The notes: generated by a model not told the origin, from the letters alone. A stretch of 64,000 nucleotides of DNA from Vicia villosa (GCF_029867415.1 NC_081183.1:51229133-51293132), one strand, 5' to 3'; counted from the first letter of the stretch, positions 34,470 to 46,898 are shown. Numbers and translations are program-made.

Positions 34470-35652
34470 ATTAATCATAAAATACCCCGTTGAAACGTGC
34501 GACCGTATGACTTCTCCAAGCTTTGAGTTTCCTGTATTTGAGGCAGAGGAAGAAGAAGACGAAGAAATATCAAAGGAAATTTCACGATTACTTCAACAAA
34601 AGGAAGAGGCCATTCAGCCATACAATGAGCCTCTAGAGATCATTAACCTTGGTTCCGATGGAAACAGAAAAGAGGTTAAGATTGGAGCTTCGCTCAGTTC
34701 AGAGATCAGAGAGAGTTTGATACAGCTGCTCAGAGAATTCTCAGATGTCTTCGCTTGGTCTTATCAAGATATGCCAGGGTTGGATACCAGTATAGTGGAG
34801 CATCACTTGCCGTTAAAAGCAGAATGCCCTCCGGTCAAGCAAAAATTAAGAAGAACTCATCCGGAGATGGCCATGAAAATCAAAGAGGAAGTTCAAAAGC
34901 AGATCAACGCAGGTTTCCTCGTCACTTCAGAATACCCTCAGTGGTTAGCTAACATTGTTCCCGTTCCTAAGAAAGACGAAAAAGTCCGCATGTGCGTCGA
35001 CTACAGAGATTTGAACAAAGCTAGCCCTAAGGATGATTTTCCTTTACCACATATTGATATGTTGGTAGACAGTACAGCAAAATCCAAAGTTTTCTCATTC
35101 ATGGACGGATTTTCAGGATACAACCAAATCAAAATGGCACCTGAAGACATGGAAAAAACAGCTTTCATCACCCCCTGGGGCACGTTCTGCTACCGTGTTA
35201 TGCCTTTTGGACTAAAGAACGCAGGGGCAACTTATCAAAGGGCCATGACTACGCTTTTCCACGACATGATGCATAAGGAAGTGGAAGTCTATGTGGACGA
35301 CATGATTGCCAAATCAGAAAATGAAGAAGATCACATACAGGATCTGACAAAGTTATTTCAACGCTTACGGAAGTTTCAGCTTCGCCTGAATCCCAACAAG
35401 TGTACCTTTGGTGTCTACTCAGGAAAACTCCTTGGTTTCATTGTCAGCAAACGAGGAATTGAAGTAGATCCAGACAAAGTCAAGGCAATTCAAGAAATGC
35501 CTTCGCCCAGAACCGAGAAACAAGTTAGGGGATTTCTTGGACGTCTGAATTACATCTCGAGATTCATATATCTCATGACTGCAACTTGCGCTCCTATTTT
35601 CAAACTTCTACGGAAAAATCAAAGTTGCGTCTGGACAGACGATTGTCATTAA
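34470..35652 (+). pseudogene. pol: Ogre reverse transcriptase
   Basis: Second exon of Pol. After an acidic leader come the RT motifs in order: PVPKKDEKVRMCVDYRDLN, FPLPHIDMLVD, SFMDGFSGYNQI, TPWGTFCYRVMPFGLKNAGATYQR, the catalytic YVDD at 35290-35301, LGFIVSKRGIEVDPDK and FLGRLNYISRFI. These are complete and look functional. The frame breaks at 35642-35652, where about 17 nt are missing relative to the family, and continues in another frame at about 35653. Confidence 0.92.
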
Positions 35653-36847
35653 GGAATATCTGCTCGAACCACCCATCTTATCTCCTCCAGTGGAAGGAAG
35701 ACCTTTGATAATGTACTTAACCGTCTTAGAAGACTCCATGGGTTGTGTCCTTGGACAGCAAGACGAGACAAAGAGAAAAGAGCATGCCATTTACTACCTG
35801 AGCAAGAAATTCACTGACTGTGAATCCCGCTACTCCATGCTCGAGAAGACGTGTTGTGCTTTGGCCTGGGCTGCCAAGCGTCTCCGCCAGTACATGATTC
35901 GACATACTACTTGTTTGATCTCTCATATGGATCCAATCAAGTACATCTTTGAGAAGCCTGCTTTAACCGGGAGAATTGCCCGTTGGCAGATGTTGTTATC
36001 AGAATATGACATTGAGTATCACGCACAGAAAGCCGTGAAAGGAAGCATTCTAGCTGAGCACCTGGCTCACCACCCACTCAATGGTCATGAATCAACCAGT
36101 TTCGACTTTCCGGACGAGGACGTCATGTACCTCAAGATGAAAGATTACGACGAGCCACTACCAGACGAAGGACCTGAGATAGGATCCCAGTGGGGCTTAA
36201 TCTTTGACGGAGCTGTCAATGCTTATGGACGAGGAATTGGGGCAATCATTGTTACACCTCAGGGTACCCATATTCCATTTACTGCCAGATTAACTTTCAA
36301 ATGCAGAAACAATGAGGCCGAATATGAAGCTTGCATCATGGGTCTCGAAGAAGCCATGGATCTAGGAATCAAACACTTGGATGTATACGGAGATTCTGCT
36401 TTGGTCATCAATCAAATCAAAGGAGAATGGGAAACACGCCAACCAGGGCTAATTCCTTACAAAGACTACGCGAGAAGATTATTACCATTCTTCGACAGGG
36501 TAGATTTTCATCACATTCCTCGTGAAGAAAATAATTTGGCTGATGCATTAGCCACACTCTCTTCCATGATTAGGATAAATCATTGGAATGACATTCCTCG
36601 GATCGATGTTATGCGCCTGGATAGGCCCGCTCATGTGTTCACAGTAGAAGCAATCATCGACGACAAACCGTGGTATCACGACATCAAGAACTTTCTTCAA
36701 AAGCAAGAGTACCCTCTTGGGGCATCAAAGAAAGATAGAAAGACTTTGAGAAAGTTAGCTTGTAGATTCTTCCTGAATGAAGATGTTCTGTACAAGATAA
36801 ACTTCGACATGGTTCTGCTCAGATGCGTTGACAGAAAAGAAGCATAA
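35653..36847 (+). pseudogene. pol: Ogre RNase H and archaeal-type RNase H
   Basis: First the usual Ty3 RNase H region (GRPLIMYLTVLEDSMGCVL, AIYYLSKKFTDCESRYSMLE, EKPALTGRIARWQMLLSEYD). A second RNase H domain of the archaeal type characteristic of the Tat/Ogre lineage follows at about 36190-36565, with LIFDGAVNAYGRG, NEAEYEACIMGL, DVYGDSALVINQ and NNLADALATLSSM supplying the acidic residues. An in-frame TAA at 36845 separates it from integrase; it is nonsense, since the frame continues. Confidence 0.9.
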
Positions 36848-37918
36848 ATAATCATGAGAGAAATACATGAAGGTTCCTTTGGTACTCACACCAATGGACA
36901 TACCATGACAAGGAAAATACTGAGAGCAGGATATTATTGGCTGACAATGGAGTCAGATTGCTACCAGTACGCAAAGAGGTGTCACAAATGCCAGATCTAC
37001 GCCGATAGAATTCATGTGCCACCATCTCTTCCCAACATACTCTCTTCCCCTTGGCCTTTCTCCATGTGGGGAATCGACATGATTGGAATGATCGAGCCAA
37101 AAGCGTCCAACGGACATCGCTTCATCTTGGTAGCTATAGACTATTTCACCAAATGGGTTGAAGCAGCTTCATATGCAAACATTACAAGACAAGTTGTCGT
37201 CAGGTTTATCAAGAATCACATCATCTGTCGCTACGGCATTCCTAGCAAGATAATCACTGACAATGGGTCAAATTTGAATAACAAAATGATGAAGGAGCTT
37301 TGTGAAGAATTCAAGATCGAACATCACAACTCATCTCCTTACAGACCAAAGATGAATGGAGCTGTAGAAGCAGCTAACAAAAACATCAAGAAAATCATTC
37401 AGAAGATGGTCATCACTTACAAAGATTGGCATGAAATGCCCCCGTATGCTCTTCATGGTTACCGTACATCAGTACGTACTTCGACTGGAGCAACTCCTTT
37501 CTCCCTTGTATATGGCATGGAGGCAGTCCTACCAATAGAGGTTGAGATTCCATCAATGAGAGTTTTGATGGAGGCAAAATTAACAGAAGCCGAGTGGTGT
37601 CAAAGCAGATTCGATGAATTGAACTTAATCGAAGAAAAGCGCATGACAGCTTTATGCCACGGACAGCTATATCAACAAAGAATGAAGAAAGCTTTCGACA
37701 AAAAGGTTCGACCTCGCACAATCAAAGAAGGCGACCTTGTACTCAAAAAGATTCAATCTTTTCTCACAGATTCGAGAGGGAAATGGACTCCCAATTATGA
37801 CGGCCCCTACGTGGTCAAGAGAGCTTTCTCAGGAGGAGCCTTAATACTCACGACTATGGATGGAGAAGAATTCACCCGTCCTGTGAACGTCGATGCAGTC
37901 AAGAAATACTTCGCCTAA
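36848..37918 (+). pseudogene. pol: Ogre integrase
   Basis: HHCC zinc finger (EIHEGSFGTH ... CHKC), catalytic core with D in MWGIDMIG, D in IITDNGSN and E in GAVEAANKN, then a C-terminal domain with a GPY-like KWTPNYDGPYVVKRAFSGGA, ending VDAVKKYFA and TAA at 37916. It inserts element cDNA into the genome. The domain itself is intact but is cut off from the rest of Pol by TAA 36845. Confidence 0.92.
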
Positions 37919-37937
37919 ATAATTAAAAGAACAGCTC

Positions 37938-38094
37938 GCTAAGTTGAAAACTCGCAAAGAGCGGCTTAGGCAAAAAAGAGCGTCTCGGTGAATCGAAAAC
38001 CCGAAAGGGCGATTCAGGCAAAAATTAGAGACATAAAAAAAATATACATTAATCAATCCCGGTAGAATTAAAACCCGAAAGGGGTAGTTTACGC
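37938..38094 (+). other. Three conserved hairpins after integrase
   Basis: HP1 37938-37971 pairs CTAAG/CTTAG around CTC..GAG. HP2 37989-38016 pairs TGAATC/GATTCA around CCC-GAAA-GGG. HP3 38061-38094 has CCC-GAAA-GGG with a weaker outer stem. Each is followed by (G)GCAAAA and a purine-rich linker. GAAA is a GNRA tetraloop. Equivalents with different, still complementary arms are found in the minus-strand Ogre (49523-49670) and the nested element (16852-16937). Confidence 0.7.
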
Positions 38095-38939
38095 AAAAGT
38101 TAGGGATATATGGCAAGTAACTGTGTTCAGGACAAACTTGATCATTCAAAATCCATAGCGGAGTATTCATCAGCAGTAGGTCATCTTCTATGAAGCACGA
38201 ATATAGCGCAACTCGGAGTGGAAGGGAAAGATAACGGTCGTCATGCTTCATCGTAGCCCTTTTCCCGAAAAAATTACCAATTTCCAACTTTGTAAATACT
38301 CCATGGAATCAAGCATTTGGCTGATTACCATTCCATATATAATAATTTGAGCCTTGTGCTTTTCCTTTGCAATCTAGTCTTATTCAGTTTCTTGAAATGC
38401 ATTTTAAGTTTAAACAGTCATTTTCTTGAAACAAATGTTTTCATAAAATAAAAATGAATTTACTTGCAAAAATAAAGGTGAAATTTCTTTCTAAGGTTTA
38501 CAAACAATAGGAAGAATGCAAATAGTTGCTCCGAGAGCGGTTGAGACTCCGGGAACCAAGATTTCCCCATGAGGTCGCTTTGCGAACATCCCCCGATGAC
38601 GGATCTTTACTTCAATTCATATTACTCATTTCGGACAGCGGACAACTGAAAACCAGGTATTCCCAACAGAGTTCAAACTACAAGAAGAGGACATCTTCTG
38701 ATCAACAAGAATTCAAGTCGTATCTTAGGATATTCCATCCGCGACAATTCTATTCACATTCACTTTACATTTTATCATTGTCATAATATTCATGCATACA
38801 TTACATCATAATTGCATAGCCGAATCAGGCTTTAATCCTGTGAATGCCTAAGTCATTGAGGCATGAACTCAAGTTTCCCCTGCAAGTTCCGGAGAAACTT
38901 TTTCCTTCGAAACAACAGTTCATACACAAGGATCTCACC

Positions 38940-39700
38940 AAGCAAGTCAACAGATGGTAGTCTCCCTCAAAGAGATAGTTTGTTCACTTTTGGAATTCCT
39001 CAGCCAAGAATCTCCTGCAGAGCGACATTCGACAGTCTTCTTCAGATAAGATAGTCTGCTTCACATTTTGGAATTCCCTACAGGTTTGGTATTTCCCCAG
39101 CAGGGTCAAGAGGTGCCACTTCTTGTCAAAGAAAAATTCAGAATCTCCCAGCAGATCGACAAATGATTCCCCAGCGGAGTCAGCGAATGATAGTCTTCGT
39201 CCAGAAGATAGTTCAGATTCCCCAACAAAGTCAGCAAATGGCAGTCTCTTTCATCAGAAGACAGTTTGCTCACTTCTTATCATAACAAAGTCAGCAAATG
39301 GCAGTCTCTTTCATCAGAAGACAGTTTGCTCACTTCTTATCATAACAAAGTCAGCAAATGGCAGTCTCTTTCATCAGAAGACAGTTTGCTCACTTCTTAT
39401 CATAACAAAGTCAGCAAATGGCAGTCTCTTTCATCAGAAGACAGTTTGCTCACTTCTTATCATAACAAAGTCGACAAATGGCAGTCTTTTCCCAAGAAAA
39501 GACAGTTTGTCTGTTAAATACTCAAGAGATCGACAAATGGCAGTTTCTTCGAACAGTTTGTCTGTTTCTGGGATGTTTAACTCCCCACAGAGTCGATGAA
39601 TGGCAGTTTTCCTCTTAGGAAAACAGTTCGTTGATTCCCCAGGCATCAGTTGACGAATGGCAGTTTTCACCCCGAAAATAGTTCGTCCGCCTTCAAACAA
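38940..39700 (+). repeat. Hairpin array with 60-bp core repeat
   Basis: Four near-perfect 60-bp units (39241-39480) lie between diverged units of the same design: arm, AAATGGCAGT or GAATGGCAGT, inner arm, loop, inner arm, CAGTTT or AGTTCG, arm. Examples of outer arms are GCAAA/TTTGC and GACGAA/TTCGTC; inner arms are GTCTTTTC/GAAAAGAC and GTTTTCC/GGAAAAC. Because 60 is a multiple of three the core reads as a repeated peptide, which I reject as a gene. Confidence 0.8.
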
Positions 39701-39776
39701 AGTCATTAGCCCCTCAAAACATCATGAGGCCATATGACATTCTTTCGAAGACGTCAAGTAAAAAGGGAAGATGGTG

Positions 39777-40383
39777 AAGTTTCTTTACAACCGTCAAATG
39801 GCATCTTATCTCCAAGCGCTGATAAGAAGTTTGACGAGGAAACAAACCTTTGAAGTTTCTCTACAGCCGTCAAATGGCATCTTATCTCCAAGCGCTGATA
39901 AGAAGTTTGACGAGGAAACAAACCTTTGAAGTTTCTCTACAGCCGTCAAATGGCATCTTATCTCCAAGCGCTGGTAAGAAGTTTGACGAGGAAACAAACC
40001 TTTGAAGTTTCTTTACAGCCGTCAAATGGCATCTTACCTCCAAGCGCTGGTAAGAAGTTTGACGAGGAAACAAACCTTTGAAGTTTCTTTACAGCCGTCA
40101 AATGGCATCTTACCTCCAAGCGCTGGTAAGAAGTTTGACGAGGAAACAAACCTTTGAAGTTTCTTTACAGCCGTCAAATGGCATCTTACCTCCAAGCGCT
40201 GGTAAGAAGTTTGACGAGGAAACAAACCTTTGAAGTTTCTTTACAGCCGTCAAATGGCATCTTACCTCCAAGCGCTGGTAAGAAGTTTGACGAGGAAACA
40301 AACCTTTGAAGTTTCTCTACAGCCGTCAAATGGCATCTTACCTCCAAGTGCTGGTAAGAAGTTTGATGAGGAAACAAACCTTT
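39777..40383 (+). repeat. 76-bp tandem repeat, eight units
   Basis: Each unit holds an outer stem CGTCAAA/TTTGACG and an inner stem. The inner stem is CTTATC/GATAAG in the first two units, CTTATC/GGTAAG in the third and CTTACC/GGTAAG from the fourth on. Position before the PPT matches the hypervariable 3'-UTR region of Ogre elements described as a source of satellites. Confidence 0.9.
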
Positions 40384-40727
40384 GGAAATTTTCTCTTTAT
40401 CTGAGATATTGTCCAAACGCAACTGAGACCAGTTTCGAGATTTGGACATCCGGAACGAGAGAAGGTTGTTTACCTTTTTCTAAGTGTTAACACTTAGTTA
40501 AAAAAGATGGATTGCGCATCCTACATTGCCATCCATTCACCAGAATCCACATCAAGTATTTCTGCAGGAGTTTGTCTCCTCATCCCCCGCCAAGTGCGAC
40601 AACGGGATCAAATCATGCAAAGATTTTATCATCTCAGGAGCGCCCAAAATTCGGGCATTCTTTGATATTTAAGTCTCTTTTACGCAGGAGAGATCGAGAT
40701 CTCAATCTCTCTCCCTCCAGATAAAAG

Positions 40728-40746
40728 AAACTTAAATAGGGGCATC
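40728..40746 (+). other. Polypurine tract region of Ogre
   Basis: AAACTTAAATAGGGGCATC immediately before the 3' LTR; the nested element has AGGGGCAGC in the same place. The purine run is short, as seen in both elements. Confidence 0.55.
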
Positions 40747-43232
40747 TGTCATACCCTAATTTTTGACCCCCCTGAGATGACATATCTTCAGGATTTTCAT
40801 CAAGTCAAAGCAAGTACCCAGAGCAGCCTGACATTCAATCGAGGGTGTTCAAAGACAAGAAAACTCAGGCAAAGGATCAATAAATAGAGGGATTAGTCTC
40901 TAATACAATCATAAGACTCAAAAGCCTCATTATTACACCTATGATTGATTAAGACACCCAGTCATCTAAGCACAGGATTACTCAGATCAACAGACTAGGG
41001 TTTGGAGCCTATCAAGGACTAAAATCAGGGATCACCTTTGGGAAACCCTAAAAAGCCCCAAGAGACCATTCAAAGACATTAATCATCTTCAAATAACTCT
41101 TATGACAAGATCCACTGGACATTACACCTCAATTCAAAGTCTACACTCATCATTGTCCTCTGGTCGACAATTAGGGTTTTTGACCTAATTCACCAAGATA
41201 GTTGACTTTTAATCAGGGCATGGATCCAAAACTCAAGACATGATTCAAGAATCTCTACTACCTCAATATAATCCATTTACATCATTCATTTGAGGATAAG
41301 ATCTTGTTTCTACACAAAAGTCCAAAAATTCACTTTGTCAGGAAAAGTCAACTGTGTGGGATCATCATTGACTTTTAAGGTTTTTGGTCAAAAAAATGAC
41401 TTTCAAAGATCAATATCATCAATATATGGATGTCAAAGTCATTTGACCAAAGAAATTCAAAGAAATTCATCAAGGAGCAAAAAGTCGGGAATTAGGGTTT
41501 TTGAAGGCATGGTGAGAACTCAAAATTTCACCTACACAACTCAAAAAACTTCCAACATGAAAGTTGTAGATCTTGCAAAATAAAACAACATCTTACAAAG
41601 GAACTTTTTTCAAAAGATCAATCATTTATGAAGTTTTGGAAATTTTGAAGTTTAGGTCATAAACACTTAGAAATTTTTCTAAGTGTTTTAACCTAGTTTT
41701 CATCCAACTTTGGGCTCATTTTTCACAAATTTCCCAAATGATTCTGAAGAAGACATAAACTAATGATTTAAAGTAGATGTTTAGGGCTTTCCAAATTGTG
41801 TTCAACCTTCTCCAAATTCAATTTGATCTAAGAGTTATGCTTGTTCAAAGTTGGCCTCATGAAGTAAAATTATAGGTCATGGACACTTTTGGACTTTGCA
41901 AATTTTGTGCAAATAACCTCTCTTATGGATGCTACACGACCCATAACACATCTGAAACCATGCCATGCATTCATTTTCACCATGCCATAAGAATTGAAGA
42001 AGATTCTAAAAACAAGAACATGTGATTATGTAATGATTACATTTGTGAATTTATGGCAAATTGATGAATCACCCAAGGAATCTTCTCATCAACCAATTAG
42101 AGCTCACTTTGCATCTGAAATGTCCCCTAAGATCAGATAGAATCAATGGATAGGGGAAGCTAGCCCGAAAATGCATCATTGCATTTTGGAGATTCTTTGA
42201 ATTTCTTCATGGCTAAGAAACCAAACTCACTACACTAAGCAAGCTCACCACAGCCAATTGATCTGCATCTATTTGCCTATAAATACAGAGGCATTCCTCA
42301 TTCAAAAACACACCAAAGCAACCATATTCCTTGCTTTCTCTTTCTCTTCTCATGTTCATTGTTTTTCAAAGTTCTTTGGCAAGAAGAATCGATTTCTTCA
42401 AACCAGAGCTCATCTTTGGGAAGTGAACATTCTAACATCTCAAGGGAGGTCATTTGAGGTGATCCAAGCACCTGGATCACTTCTGTAAGTGGAGGAACAC
42501 CATTGTTGCTCTCACTTTGGAGCATTTGCAGTTGGAGGTCCATGGAGTAATTCAGGAGGTTCCGAGCCAAGCCAATCATCCAGACACACTCCTCAGGTCA
42601 TAGTGAAGCTAACCAGATGGCTGCAGCTCATCTGTAACTCAAGAATCAACACCCTCCATGTTCACTTGAAGCTGAAATCGAGGGAGGTCCATAGAACAAT
42701 TCAGAAGGATTCAGGCTACAATAAGCATTCAGTTAGCATCATTGAGTCTCAGGGAAGCTATTGAGATCATTCATTCAAGCCCAGGTGCTCTCCATCATCC
42801 TCACGACCTCCATTTTCAGAGGTAAGTTTCTGAACCCCACCTCTCTAATTTAAGTACTCTTTGTGAAATAGCTCAATTCTATCTTGTTCAGCATCATCAG
42901 AGGAGTGAAAACCCTCTATCATCATTCATTTATCTTTCAGTATAGTCATTTAATTTGATTTTGAAATTTTAGGGTTCTTCACGATTTCTGGTAAATTAGT
43001 TAGATGTAGTTAATATCAATACATGTTAGTTACATATTTAGAATCGTGAGTGAATTTAGAGCAAGTTTGGTCTTTATATCGTTGCAAATGGTTGAGAATT
43101 GAGAGAGTTCAGAAATTCAAATCGTTGGAGCTTGAGGAAGAAGATGACAATGGTGGTGGCGCGCAAATTTCAAATCTTAGGGCAGAGTTTATTTTATTTT
43201 GAGTGATAGGCGTTTTATAAACGACTGAATAA

Positions 43233-43315
43233 TTTGCCCCAGTGGCCACACATGCGCTCTTAGTCTCCTCATGCCCAAAGTCTGGGGTTCGAATCCCCCT
43301 CGCCCCAGACTTTTT
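43233..43315 (+). other. tRNA-like module 1, 3' LTR copy
   Basis: Same A box, perfect B box and TTTTT as at 7455-7537. Confidence 0.6.
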
Positions 43316-43387
43316 GATTCTTTTATTTTTCAAAGATTTACTACTTGTTTTGAAACATAATCAAATGAGTGCAAGTTACTAACACCA

Positions 43388-43475
43388 AGCGCACCTTGGC
43401 CCAGTGGTATTATTTTGAGTGAGTGACCTAGAGGGCGTGGGTTCAAACCTTCCAAGGGCCAAAACTATTTTTTTT
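43388..43475 (+). other. tRNA-like module 2, 3' LTR copy
   Basis: Same A box, B box and T-run as at 7610-7697. Confidence 0.55.
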
Positions 43476-46400
43476 AACACCAATTTCTTTCATTTTTCTC
43501 ACAAACTTCACATAATTATTTAACCTATCAAATTAATTTATTTTCACTTCATTTTTTACACACTTGTCATTTAACATATCTATTTTATGAATAATCAAAA
43601 AAATCATAAAAATGTCATTTATTTCATATATTTTTATTAGGTTTAAAATAGTATGTTTTAGATGTTTTCTTAAATACTTTAAATACATATTTTACTTTGT
43701 TTTAACCTAATCATTTTGTAAATAAAGTCCATGATAAAACCCTATTTGCTTAGGTCTTAATTGAGTAAAAATCTTTATTTTTACTTTAATTAAGTTGACT
43801 TTTGTCAATTTTCAAAACTATTTTTTCAATCTCTGATTAAATCAAATGATTAGGGTTTTCAAACAACAAAACCTTGCGTCATTCCAAATCATTTTTCAAA
43901 TTGCTTTTACACCAGTACTGTAAAGTACTGGGCCTCTAATAGAGTGTAAGTCCCAAAAACCTTCTCTTCTTAGCTTGTTTTCAAAACTGTATTTTCAAAA
44001 TCTCCTTTCTGTTTTCAAAACATTCTTCTGGTATTTGAAGGGCATTATTCCCGGTGAAACTCTTCAGATACCTATGTGACCTTTGTCCATCTTCACTTCT
44101 TCTGTTTTCAAAAACCATTAACTGTTTATCATATATATATTCAACTGTTATCAACAAAACAACAAAAATTACTATTGAGGCTTTGTACATACTTCTCCAA
44201 AGGCCTCCACTCCATCCAGGTTAGGCTTTACAAGCTTTCAATTTACAATCTTTATTTAAATTACTGTCAAATATAAACTGTGCATATATATTAGTTTAGA
44301 ACTACGTTTGAGTGTAAACCCTAGGACAGTTAAACTATATATATATTATAGGAATATGACCTAGGATTGAGAATGTCTTCCCGGTGAAGGCTCTTTCCTA
44401 ATTAGAGATCTGTAGTTCAAACCCCCAAGATGAATTATTCCCGGTGAAACATCTTGGCAAAAACCTTAGAATCCAAAATAATATGACACATCCACCCAAA
44501 GAGGAATTATTCCCGGTGAAACCTCTTACCCATTTGCTTAGAGCCAAAATAAGTTCAAAACTACATAGCTTTCTCTTGTGCTATAACAAGGACCCTCGAT
44601 TAGCCTCCTCTTGGGCTTTGTACAAGGACCCACAGGCTTCTTAAAAGCATTTCCAGCTTCCTCTTGAGCTTGTATACAAGGACCCATCAGGTTTCTTATA
44701 AACATAGGAACAGGTCTTTAGTCACCTTTTAGCCTACCTTGGTGAGTTTCTTCCAATTTAAACCAGACTTTAAACAAGCTAAGTTTGTCTCAATTTTGCA
44801 TTGAGTACACCTTTTGGAATGAGAGACATGGACAGTCTCTGTCACCCTTATCTTCATCAATCTTCCTTAGCAGAGTCTAGGATCTATGTTTATTTTCTCC
44901 TCAGCATGTGTCAGCCTTCATCTTGGGCTTTAAACAAGAAGTCTCCATTAGATAATCTTTCTGCCATCCATTTTTCAATCATAAATTCCCTGGAAAGGGT
45001 TAGCTTCCACACATTCTTCCATTTCAATAAAATCCCTGGAAAGGGTTAGCTTCCACACATTCTTCCATTTTAATCAAAATTCCCTGGAAAGGGTTAGCCT
45101 CCAAAATCAATCCATCATTTCAATAAAAATCCCTGGAAAGGGTTAGCCTCCAAAGTCAATTAATATTAAATGTCAAAAAATAAAGATTCATTTCTCTTAG
45201 GAGATAATTTCCCCAAAAAGAGTCAAAACCCCTGGAAAGGGTCAGCCTCCAAAAAACATGATAGAGTCAGTCTTTTAACAGACAAATTCACCAGCTGAGT
45301 CAAAATCCCTGGAAAGGGTTAGCTTCCAAAGAAAAATAGTCTTTTAATAAATAAAACCTCCTCAGTAGAGTCAAAACCAACAAAAATAGTTAGCCTCAAC
45401 CTTGGGCTTCATACAAGGCACCCAAACAATAAAACTCCCCTGTCAAGAGTCAGCCTCAACCTTGGGCATTGTACAAGGCAGATAATAGAGTCTCCCCAGT
45501 GAGTTCTTCATCATTCAGTAGCCACAACCTTGGGCTTTGTACAAGGCAGATAAACCATATTTTCATGTGTCAAAGATTCCTAACACCTAGGATCTTTTCC
45601 CCATAGAGTCATCCATACTCAGTTTATTTAAGAGTCTGCCACAACCTTGGGCTTTGTACAAGGCAGAGAATAATGTTTTCCCTAGCTAGAGTCAGCCACA
45701 ACCTTGGGCTTTATACAAGGCACATAAAATAGAGTCATTCATTCAATTATCCTCAGCAATCAGCCACAACCTTGGGCTTTGTACAAGGCACACAAATAGA
45801 GTCTCCATAAGTAGAGTCAGCCTCAATTCTGGGCTTTGTACAGAACACTAAAATACCCTGTAATTAATCCCCAGTGGAGTCATCTCCCAAAGTCAATAAT
45901 AATTAAGAAGTCAATCAAAAAGCCTCAAGCTTGGGCCTCATTCAAGCCAGCTAAAGTCAAATCTTTCATATAGTAAATAGACATAGCTTATCTCTATAGA
46001 GAGATATTTTTACTACTCTACCACATTCAAACAAACAAACATTTCAATTTCAATTTCATTCAAAGTCTCCCATTTAGGACTCTGAAAGACATGCTCTGGC
46101 ACATCCCCAGACTTGTACACTTTCCCTAATTTGGATGAGCATCTTTCTTTCATTTTAGAGGCACGACGGCTGTCATACTTGATCAACCAAGTAGACTCCC
46201 CTCTTAATGAAACATCATTTTTTTAGCTTTTCTGTCACTTTTAAATGTTTGTGGTAGAATAGTACAAATACCTCTCTGTAAAGATGATTTCATGTCTCTT
46301 TACTGTAAACAGAGATTTAATTCCAAGCTTCAACCTTGAGCTTCAAGCAAGGCACCAAAAATAAGTAATTTCCCTAGTTAGTTCCCCGAACTACATTAAG

Positions 46401-46898
46401 CTCTGACTTCCACTAGGGATATGTAGGCATGAGGTTCACAAGGAATCTCAGCGAGCTAATAAAATACCAAAAATAGTCAGTTTGTCTGTCTGTCTGTCTT
46501 TTTTTAAATCAATTCAATTCTCTCTCCTAACACAAAGGAGAAACTTTCCCAATCATTAGCAGCAAACACAATCACAAATGACACAGAGAAGGTTCCTGTA
46601 GAGTACTACAGATATGTATGGTGTTTAAACACTTCCCTATGTATAACCGACCCCCCGGACTCCAGAATTTCTAGTCTAGGTGAAATCCCCACACTTAGCA
46701 AACTCCTAGGGTTTAGTTGAGATATTTTTTTCCCTTTCCTACTCGTAGGACCAATAAGAAAGTTCGTGTGATATCGTAGGAAGAACTGAAATAAAATTCA
46801 TCCCACCACGGGCGCATTCTCCTTCCAAATTTCGCGTGAAGGGTTTAGCGTGCCGTCCTCCCAAGTGAAACGGGGAGGTAAAGAAAACGACCACCACA

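Larger units (their letters stand above)
37919..40746 (+). other. Ogre 3' UTR, hairpin-rich
   Basis: 2.8 kb without coding potential. It carries three conserved hairpins (37938-38094), a degenerate-to-perfect 60-bp array (38940-39700), a 76-bp array (39777-40383) and the PPT. Frames within the arrays are repeat artefacts. Confidence 0.8.
4970..46898 (+). mobile_element. Complete Ogre (Ty3/gypsy, Tat lineage) retrotransposon carrying a nested element
   Basis: Two near-identical LTRs (4970-11120 and 40747-46898) bounded by GGTAT enclose, in order: PBS, ORF1, gag, protease, a pro/RT intron, RT, RNase H, archaeal-type RNase H, integrase and a repeat-rich 3' UTR. This order is diagnostic of Ogre elements of Fabeae legumes. 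Total 41.9 kb; without the nested insertion (15180-31515, 16.3 kb) it is about 25.6 kb, in the usual Ogre size range. The coding region holds at least six inactivating lesions. By eye I see only about twenty substitutions between the two LTRs, so insertion is recent. It sits in the gag of a minus-strand element. Confidence 0.95.
40747..46898 (+). repeat. 3' LTR of the Ogre
   Basis: 6152 bp, TGTCATACCC to CCACCACA, nearly identical to 4970-11120 at an offset of about 35,778. It carries the same TATA box (42278), tRNA-like modules (43233, 43388) and leader hairpin words. It is followed by GGTAT. Confidence 0.95.

Noticed and set aside
39123..39599. 158-codon ORF with a 20-residue repeated peptide
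   Set aside because: It is the translation of the 60-bp 3'-UTR repeat; 60 is a multiple of three, which keeps the frame open. No start context or homologue.
39806..40449. Series of overlapping 63-codon minus-strand ORFs every 76 bp
   Set aside because: Repeat shadow of the 76-bp array.
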